Below, in pieces: positions 58,308 to 64,000 of a stretch of DNA of 64,000 bases. Source of the stretch: an uncultured Alphaproteobacteria bacterium. GTDB lineage: Bacteria > Pseudomonadota > Alphaproteobacteria > HIMB59. The notes under the pieces are model-generated. The model was not told the DNA's origin. It saw only the letters and a program-made list of their open reading frames with translations, and searched no databases. A program made the position numbers and the translations under genes. The DNA lies in NCBI GenBank assembly GCA_902526965.1, contig CABZMT010000001.1, positions 99,269-163,268 on the forward strand, given 5' to 3'. How positions within the stretch are numbered: position 1 is the first letter of the stretch; every line of letters begins with the position of its first letter.

Positions 58308-59533
58308 TAATTTAAAACGGCAATTGTTTTCACTGCATCTACGGCACGAGACAGTTGATAATCTTTTTCAAGAATTTCACTTGGTGAGATTTCCTCATCA
58401 CTTTCTTCATTGGTTTCGTTGTCTAAAGCCTCCCGGTAATCTGACTCTCTAAATGTAAAATTATTATCAATAACATTAAGCTCGGCTCTTGGAACCACAA
58501 CATCTGGTTCGATGCCTATTGCTTGTATAGAGTCTCCACTTGGGGTGTAATATTTGGCTATGGTCAGTCTGATAGCACCACTGTCAATGGGAATTATAGT
58601 TTGAACAGACCCTTTCCCAAATGATTTGATACCCATTATAACTGCCCTATCATGATCTTGTAATGCACCTGCAACAATTTCAGACGCTGAAGCAGAACCT
58701 TCATTAATCAGTATTATCAGGGGTTTCCCATTAATAAGATCTCCTTTTTTAGCTGAGTAAACTTGAACATCTTTTTTCTCCCTGCCTCTGATTGAAACGA
58801 TTTCTCCTTGATCAAGAAATATATCTGTCACAGAAACAGACTCATTCAATAGTCCTCCAGGATTATTTCTTAAATCCAAAACATAACCAATCGGAGGGTT
58901 GTCACTCTCTTCAAGTTCTTTGATACTTTTTTTTAATCCACTTGTTGTTTGTTCGTTAAATTGAATGATTCTGATATATCCCACATCGTTAATAAGACGA
59001 TGTTTCACAGATGCAACTTTTATGATATCTCTTTTAATGCTTACATCGAATGGCTCGTCGCTAGATCTAAAAATTGTCAAAACTATAGTTGTTCCAGGTT
59101 CACCTTTCATAATGTCTATTGCCTCTTTTAAAGTCATATCAACAACCGATGTGCCATCTAAGTGCGTAATATAATCTCCAGCTAAAATTCCAGCATTGTA
59201 GGCGGGTGTGTCGTCAATTGGGGATACTACTTTTATAAAACCTTTATCAGTTGTAATTTCTATACCCAATCCTCCAAAGGCACCTGAGGTATCCATTTGC
59301 ATCTCTTTATAAATCTCTTCACTCATAAAGCTTGAATGCGGGTCTAAGGCTTGAAGCATTCCATTCAAAGCCTTCTCTATTAACTCTTTATCAGTTACTT
59401 CTTCAACATATTGATTTTTTACTCGATTATATACCTCGTTAAAAATACTGAGTTGTTTATATGTTTCTTTTGTGTCAGATAAACTGACATTTGTATTAAA
59501 AACTAAAATGAGGATAAGAAGAATTCTTTGCAT
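58307..59533 (-). CDS. ctpA: Carboxy-terminal processing protease (S41, PDZ)
   Basis: I start at MQRILLILILVFN (59,533), giving 408 aa with a Sec signal peptide. A longer reading runs into rsfS and has no signal at its start. The protease has AFGGLGIEITTDKG and a PDZ domain near residues 90-175. The catalytic GSASASEIVAGALQDH segment near 308 holds Ser, with Lys in IKSFGKGSVQT near 330. It trims periplasmic proteins and may act on murein hydrolases. The ctpA-rppH pair is conserved in alphaproteobacteria. Confidence 0.93.
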   Translation of the reverse strand: MQRILLILILVFNTNVSLSDTKETYKQLSIFNEVYNRVKNQYVEEVTDKELIEKALNGMLQALDPHSSFMSEEIYKEMQMDTSGAFGGLGIEITTDKGFIKVVSPIDDTPAYNAGILAGDYITHLDGTSVVDMTLKEAIDIMKGEPGTTIVLTIFRSSDEPFDVSIKRDIIKVASVKHRLINDVGYIRIIQFNEQTTSGLKKSIKELEESDNPPIGYVLDLRNNPGGLLNESVSVTDIFLDQGEIVSIRGREKKDVQVYSAKKGDLINGKPLIILINEGSASASEIVAGALQDHDRAVIMGIKSFGKGSVQTIIPIDSGAIRLTIAKYYTPSGDSIQAIGIEPDVVVPRAELNVIDNNFTFRESDYREALDNETNEESDEEISPSEILEKDYQLSRAVDAVKTIAVLN

Positions 59534-59543
59534 AAGTGACTTT

Positions 59544-59912
59544 TTAAGAAGCTGTATTAATGCTATTAAAGTCTTCGGACCATAATTTTTCCAAATCATA
59601 GATTTCACGTACTTCATTTCTAAAAATATGCACTAAAACGTGCCCCGCATCAATGACCGTCCAGTCGCAAAGGGGCTTTCCCTCAGGTTTGTTGCAATAA
59701 AGTTTATGTTTTTTAAGGTCTCGGTAAACTTTATCTGAAACTGAGTCCACATGCTTGTTTGACCGTCCAGATGCAACAACCATAAATTCTGCAAACTCTG
59801 CTTTACCTTTAAGAGAAATAACTGAGATATTTTCTGCTTTATTGTCTTCAAGACAATCGACTATCGCTTTTACTGAGATATCTTTATCGTGATTAGGAAT
59901 TTCGTAGCTCAC
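59544..59912 (-). CDS. rsfS: Ribosomal silencing factor RsfS
   Basis: The 122-aa Iojap-family protein binds ribosomal protein L14 and blocks subunit joining in slow growth. AEFMVVASGRSNKHVDSVSD near residue 42, KPEGKPLCDWTVIDAG near 75 and VHIFRNEVREIYDLEKLW near 93 form the conserved core. It overlaps nadD by 20 nt. In many alphaproteobacteria rlmH follows rsfS, but here ctpA comes next with no room for it. Confidence 0.93.
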   Translation of the reverse strand: MSYEIPNHDKDISVKAIVDCLEDNKAENISVISLKGKAEFAEFMVVASGRSNKHVDSVSDKVYRDLKKHKLYCNKPEGKPLCDWTVIDAGHVLVHIFRNEVREIYDLEKLWSEDFNSINTAS

Positions 59913-60450
59913 TTGATGATATTTCTACTCCTGAAACGTTAAGGATATGTGAACAAGGAGAAGAATTATTGATAAATGTTTCTAAATTAGGCATAAATAA
60001 ATGGGGAAATTTTTTTTGGACTGTTGAATTTTCAATAAATTCATCATATCTCGGTCTATAAATAACGCAAATACTAATATTTTTTAATATCCATTCATAT
60101 TCTTTCCATTTATGAAAATGACCAAGCTGATCAAGTCCTATTATTAAATAAAAAGAGCTCAAGTCACATTTGGTGCTAATCTTTTGAAGTACATCGAACG
60201 TGCACTTCATTTGATAGCGATGTTCAAAATCTGATACTTTGACTATAGGCTCTTTGATTTGAGAGCGTATATTTGATAATTGAGATTTTATTGGTTTGGA
60301 GTTTTGGTTTGACTTAAGGGGATTATGATATGTAGGAAGGACTATCAGTTTTTGAAGGTTTAAATTTGCAATAGAACTTTTTATTACATGAAGATGGCCT
60401 TCGTGAAACGGATTAAAAAACCCACCATACAATCCAATCTTCTTAGTCAT
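59893..60450 (-). CDS. nadD: Nicotinate-nucleotide adenylyltransferase
   Basis: The 185-aa enzyme makes deamido-NAD from nicotinate mononucleotide and ATP. LYGGFFNPFHEGHLHVIKSS at residues 7-26 holds the HxGH nucleotide-transferase motif. LPTYHNPLK near 38 and the late SGVEISSSELR (the ISSTxIR equivalent) complete the signature. It is slightly shorter than average. It overlaps rsfS by 20 nt and the upstream unknown gene by 8 nt. Confidence 0.93.
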   Translation of the reverse strand: MTKKIGLYGGFFNPFHEGHLHVIKSSIANLNLQKLIVLPTYHNPLKSNQNSKPIKSQLSNIRSQIKEPIVKVSDFEHRYQMKCTFDVLQKISTKCDLSSFYLIIGLDQLGHFHKWKEYEWILKNISICVIYRPRYDEFIENSTVQKKFPHLFMPNLETFINNSSPCSHILNVSGVEISSSELRNS

Positions 60451-60856
60451 TTATTCCCATCAAAATTTTTTTAGAGACGCCATTTATTTCAAGAAATTTG
60501 AATAAAATGTTAATAGACTGTAATTGTAACTTTGAATTTGTATGAAACAAGATTGGCACCCTTTGTTTAAAAAAATAAAATAATGAAATGATAAAGTGAA
60601 GATCATTTTCTTCCTCTAAATAAACGACACCTTTGCTTACTAAACGCTCTTTATTATATTTAAAGAAAAGATTATTAAAGGGCTCACTGGTAAGAGTCAC
60701 TTTATTCATTTCATTTAATTCCTCCTCTTTAAATATTTTTAAATTTTCTATTTCATAAATCGACGATTTAATAATATGAGTAACATCCTCTTTTTTTAAA
60801 GAGCCAAGATAATCAATCTGAGATTTTAATTCTTGTAAATTTTGACGAAATTCCAT
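60443..60856 (-). CDS. Unrecognised 137-aa protein inserted between proA and nadD
   Basis: I do not recognise this protein. It is predicted mostly helical in its first half (QNLQELKSQIDYLGSLKKED, then ENLKIFKEEELNEMNK). A mixed second half contains LHFIISLFYFFKQRVPILFH and LQSINILFKFLEINGVSK. There is no signal peptide, nucleotide motif or metal motif. It overlaps proA by one base and nadD by 8 nt, so it is translation-linked within the obgE-rsfS operon and is probably real. proA and nadD are usually adjacent in alphaproteobacteria. Confidence 0.6.
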   Translation of the reverse strand: MEFRQNLQELKSQIDYLGSLKKEDVTHIIKSSIYEIENLKIFKEEELNEMNKVTLTSEPFNNLFFKYNKERLVSKGVVYLEEENDLHFIISLFYFFKQRVPILFHTNSKLQLQSINILFKFLEINGVSKKILMGIND

Positions 60857-62109
60857 TAAGGCCGGGTGGTGTGATTGCCTGTTACTTGATATTTAAAAGT
60901 TGTTAAATGCTTTGCGCCGACAGGTCCCCTGACATGGAGTTTATCAGTGGATATACCAATCTCTGCTCCAAATCCAAATTCACCACCATCAGCAAATTGA
61001 GTTGAGGCATTGTTCATTAATATGGCACTTTTACAATTTTGAAAAAAATACCGGATGGACTCTTGATTGTCACTCAAGCAACTCTCTGTATGACCACTAG
61101 AGTATTTATTAATATGTTCGACAGATTCCTCAACATTATCAACTATTTTAACAGTTATTTTCTTATCTAAATATTCTGTAGACCAATCATCTTCTGTAGC
61201 AGCACGGTCAATTGGGTACATCTCTTTGAGTCGAGCACATCCTATGATTTCACATCCTTGTGACCTTAAGTTATCTAAGACATGTGAAATATTCTCTGCT
61301 GAATTACCAGAATGTATGAGTAGCGTTTCTGTTGCTCCACAAATTTCAGGCCTTCTCAGTTTGGCATTTGCAACTACTTCAGCAGCTTTCTCTTTGTCAT
61401 AGCCAATATCCCAAAAAGTATGGCATAGACCTTCTAAATGTTTTATTGTTGGAACACGAGAATTCTGAGAGATTGTTTCGATTAAAGATTTTCCTCCTCG
61501 AGGAATAATGACATCAATGTCTCCCTCGGCTTTTAATAGTTCCTCAACAAAACTGCGATCCGTGTTTTGAATGAAACAGACAAGGTAAGGGTCAAATTGC
61601 AAATCTTTTAGAGCTTCTTGAATACATTCATAAAGTTTTTTATTAGTTTCAATACATTCAGAACCCCCTCTTAGAATAGAAACATTTCCAGATCTAAGAC
61701 AAAGACATGCAGCGTCTATTGTGACATTAGGTCGAGACTCATAAATAATTCCAATCACACCAATAGCAACAGAGACTTTTGTAAATTGTAATCCATTTGA
61801 AGGATTGGTCCAATTTTCTAAAGTTTGATTGAGGGGATCCTCCATTTGAGCTATTTTCTCCACATCACGTGATAGCCGATCAATTTTCTCGGAAGTCAGC
61901 ACTAGTCTATTGATCATCGGTGCAGAAATATTATTTGACTTAGCTCTATCGATGTCAATTCGATTAGCCTCTAAAATCCCATCCTTTTTAGATAAAAGGA
62001 ACCCACTAATATTCATTAAGATTCTACTTCTATTCTCAGCAGAGAGTTTGGACATAGCACTCGAAGCTTTTTTAGAGCGATTTAAAATTTCTTTGAAATA
62101 ATCACTCAT
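60856..62109 (-). CDS. proA: Gamma-glutamyl phosphate reductase
   Basis: The 417-aa aldehyde-dehydrogenase-fold enzyme reduces glutamyl 5-phosphate in proline synthesis. VSVAIGVIGIIYESRPNVT near residue 112 and LCLRSGNVSILRGGSE near 138 bind NADPH. IIPRGGKSLI near 200 and HLEGLCHTFWD near 225 are family segments. The catalytic Cys lies near residue 257 in RRPEICGATETLLIH. It overlaps proB by 4 nt. Confidence 0.96.
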   Translation of the reverse strand: MSDYFKEILNRSKKASSAMSKLSAENRSRILMNISGFLLSKKDGILEANRIDIDRAKSNNISAPMINRLVLTSEKIDRLSRDVEKIAQMEDPLNQTLENWTNPSNGLQFTKVSVAIGVIGIIYESRPNVTIDAACLCLRSGNVSILRGGSECIETNKKLYECIQEALKDLQFDPYLVCFIQNTDRSFVEELLKAEGDIDVIIPRGGKSLIETISQNSRVPTIKHLEGLCHTFWDIGYDKEKAAEVVANAKLRRPEICGATETLLIHSGNSAENISHVLDNLRSQGCEIIGCARLKEMYPIDRAATEDDWSTEYLDKKITVKIVDNVEESVEHINKYSSGHTESCLSDNQESIRYFFQNCKSAILMNNASTQFADGGEFGFGAEIGISTDKLHVRGPVGAKHLTTFKYQVTGNHTTRP

Positions 62110-63224
62110 CTTGAGTTCACCAAGTTATCTTTATGGACAATCTCATCTTCTCGAACAAAACCAAGAATTTTGCTGAATTCTTTTGATTTCATGCCTTTAA
62201 TCTTATCCATTTCCTTAAAATCGTAATTAATCATACCTCTGGCCAATTCTTTTTTATTGTAATGAATCGAAACAGTATCGCCACGATAAAACTTTCCATC
62301 AATAGATTTCACACCGATTGCTAATAGACTTGAATTCTTCTTCAGTGCTTTTGAGGCACCTTCATCAATATGAACAATAGCTTTTTGAATTGGTCTATTC
62401 CAAATCCATTGCTGCCGACTTGTGAGAATATTTTTAGAAGGATGAAACCATGTTGAGGATGTGGGATGAATGTTACCTAGTGGATTATTGACTAATCCAT
62501 TTGATATTATCATGGTTGATCCAGACTGAATACAAAGCCTAGCAGCATTTACTTTTGCTAACATTCCACCAGATCCAAATTCACTCAAATCTTTATCTAT
62601 ATATTTTTCTATTTCTTGATTCACTTCTTCAACAGATGTAATCAACTTAGCATCTGTTGATTTTTTTGGATTGGCTGTATAGAGCCCATTCACGTCAGAT
62701 AATAAAATTAATAATTCAGCAGATAGTGCATTCGCAATCATTGCTGAAAGTTTATCATTGTCACCAAATCGAATTTCTTCTGTTGAGGTAGTGTCGTTCT
62801 CATTAATAATAGGAACAACATTCAAATCCAATAAAGAGTAAATTGTATTTCGTATGTTGAGATATTTTCTTCTTTCATTTAAATCTTCAGCTGTGATTAA
62901 TATCTGTGAACTTTGAATATTGAATTTAGCAAAAGCTTTTTGCCATTGCTGTGAGAGTTGTATTTGACCTATAGATGCAGCAGCTTGCTTTTCATGCAAA
63001 TTAGTTAATTTTTTTTTGGAGAGAATATTTCTACCAAGAGCGATGGCGCCAGAGGAGACGATAATAATTTTTGATCCTTTTTTTTGAAGTTTCTGAACAT
63101 CCTCAATTAGAGAGGTGAGCCATTTTTTTCTCAGCACATACTTTTCATTAACTAAAATATTAGAGCCAACTTTGATGACAATAACTTTTGATTTTTTGGC
63201 TAATTCTGTGAATTTTTTATTCAT
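62106..63224 (-). CDS. proB: Glutamate 5-kinase
   Basis: The 372-aa protein has the amino-acid-kinase domain, with VIKVGSNILVNEK near residue 15, VSSGAIALGRNIL near 57, NENDTTSTEEIRFGDNDKLS near 140 and EFGSGGMLAKVNAARLC near 216. A C-terminal PUA domain follows from about residue 280. It performs the first, proline-inhibited step of proline synthesis. It overlaps obgE by 8 nt and proA by 4 nt. Confidence 0.96.
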   Translation of the reverse strand: MNKKFTELAKKSKVIVIKVGSNILVNEKYVLRKKWLTSLIEDVQKLQKKGSKIIIVSSGAIALGRNILSKKKLTNLHEKQAAASIGQIQLSQQWQKAFAKFNIQSSQILITAEDLNERRKYLNIRNTIYSLLDLNVVPIINENDTTSTEEIRFGDNDKLSAMIANALSAELLILLSDVNGLYTANPKKSTDAKLITSVEEVNQEIEKYIDKDLSEFGSGGMLAKVNAARLCIQSGSTMIISNGLVNNPLGNIHPTSSTWFHPSKNILTSRQQWIWNRPIQKAIVHIDEGASKALKKNSSLLAIGVKSIDGKFYRGDTVSIHYNKKELARGMINYDFKEMDKIKGMKSKEFSKILGFVREDEIVHKDNLVNSR

Positions 63225-64000
63225 CTTGCAAGTATTCTAAACATAAATTTGTTAATAGATCGAGTTGATATCCCGTAGCAGCAGAGATTAATTTTACCTC
63301 TTGCTTTAAAGATGACTCAAATTCCTTTTGAATTTCTGCAACCCGTTGCTTATCAGCAATTTCTATCTTGTTTAGTGCAATAATCTCTTTTTTTTGTTCT
63401 ATTTTAGCACCATAATTTAAAAGTTCTTGACGAATGACTTTATAATTATGAAAAGGTTTATCTTCAGTGATATCTACAACATGAATTAAGATTTTACATC
63501 TTTCCACATGAGATAAAAAATCATGACCAAGACCTTTTCCATCACTTGCATGTTCTATTAGCCCCGGAATATCAGCTAATACAAATTCCAAATCTTCTTT
63601 TTGAACCATCCCGATATGTGGATGAAGAGTGGTAAACGCGTAATCAGCAACTTTTGATTTTGCATTTGTCACAAAATTTAAAATTGAAGATTTACCAGCA
63701 TTTGGCATACCTACTAAACCTACATCAGCTAATATTTTTAGCTTTAATCGAACAGTGGACTCTTGTCCTTTTTCTCCCTGTTGAAATTTACGAGGAGCTC
63801 TATTAGTAGAGCTTTTGAAATGAGCGTTACCTTTTCCACCTTGGCCACCTCTTAAGAAATGATAAGTTTCATCGTCTTTCAAAATCTCATGAATTTTAAT
63901 ACTCATATCTTCGGTATAAATTTCTGTGCCACAAGGAACATCTAAGATAAGATCTTTTCCACTTGCACCTGTTTTTAATTGACCAGCGCCACCCGTACCA
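63217..64000 (-). CDS. obgE: GTPase ObgE/CgtA (partial, N-terminus off the right edge)
   Basis: The frame stays open to the right edge, where the translated Obg domain reads GQLKTGASGKDLILDVPCGT. The start is therefore outside the window and an ATG at 63,906 is internal. RGGQGGKGNAHFKSSTNRAP follows in the Obg domain. The GTPase then shows GMPNAGKSSILNFVT, DIPGLIEHASDGKGLGHDFL and LNKIEI. It acts in large-subunit assembly and stress control. It heads the obgE-proB-proA-nadD-rsfS group. Confidence 0.95.
   Translation of the reverse strand, partial: GTGGAGQLKTGASGKDLILDVPCGTEIYTEDMSIKIHEILKDDETYHFLRGGQGGKGNAHFKSSTNRAPRKFQQGEKGQESTVRLKLKILADVGLVGMPNAGKSSILNFVTNAKSKVADYAFTTLHPHIGMVQKEDLEFVLADIPGLIEHASDGKGLGHDFLSHVERCKILIHVVDITEDKPFHNYKVIRQELLNYGAKIEQKKEIIALNKIEIADKQRVAEIQKEFESSLKQEVKLISAATGYQLDLLTNLCLEYLQDE

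Overview
The window is a gene-dense, strongly AT-rich stretch of a bacterial chromosome. No gap between genes exceeds about 210 bases, and start and stop codons often overlap. The content points to a streamlined Gram-negative alphaproteobacterium, probably marine and of the AEGEAN-169/HIMB59 or SAR11-like kind. Supporting signs are a CTP:KDO transferase (LPS), IalB-type and DUF1192 proteins, a membrane-anchored class I cytochrome c next to kdsB-pheA, an F1 operon (atpHAGDC) without F0 genes beside priA, and the obgE-proB-proA-nadD-rsfS order. The taxonomic call is an inference from gene content, not a computed placement.

Region 1 (1-20,654) is a large carbohydrate/polyol catabolic island. On the minus strand are glpD, glpK and a LysR regulator cut by the window edge. 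A tight seven-gene plus-strand operon (3,519-9,516) encodes two class II aldolase-type proteins, an FGGY kinase resembling short ribulokinases, a HAD-IIA phosphatase, an SDR, a GpsA-like dehydrogenase and an RpiB-type isomerase. Minus-strand permeases of a sugar ABC importer follow, including a tandem pair of MalG-type subunits. A second plus-strand operon (12,427-20,654) encodes the Tat-exported binding protein, an SDR, a second FGGY kinase, an AraM-like glycerol-1-phosphate dehydrogenase, the ABC ATPase and a fused aldolase/SDR. The parts list resembles the Bacillus araDLMNPQ operon rewired with rhamnose/erythrulose-type enzymes. Uptake, phosphorylation, oxidation and aldol cleavage probably converge on dihydroxyacetone phosphate. 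The substrate cannot be read from sequence.

Region 2 (20,661-26,398) holds small and envelope genes: a SprT-like metallopeptidase, a possible phage-type ORF6C-like protein, a secreted protein, a DMT transporter, a metallophosphoesterase, an IalB-like protein, an AmpG-type MFS transporter and cytochrome c.

Region 3 (26,459-41,088) is core: kdsB-pheA, the SRP RNA, dnaX-ybaB-recR, def-fmt-truA, a GT4 glycosyltransferase that appears to start at ATT, peroxiredoxin, dapE-dapD, a HAD nucleotidase, ysxC-yidC-yidD-rnpA-rpmH, panC and tRNA-Arg(ACG).

Region 4 (41,089-45,749) is an accessory pocket of small genes. It opens with a partial copy of the tRNA-Arg 5' half and closes with a cluster of three DnaA-box matches around AT-rich DNA.

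Region 5 (45,739-64,000) holds cysNC and a cysD with a long unrecognised N-terminal domain, cysQ, xerC, priA, atpHAGDC, rppH, ctpA, rsfS, nadD, an unrecognised 137-aa gene, proA, proB and obgE (cut by the right edge).
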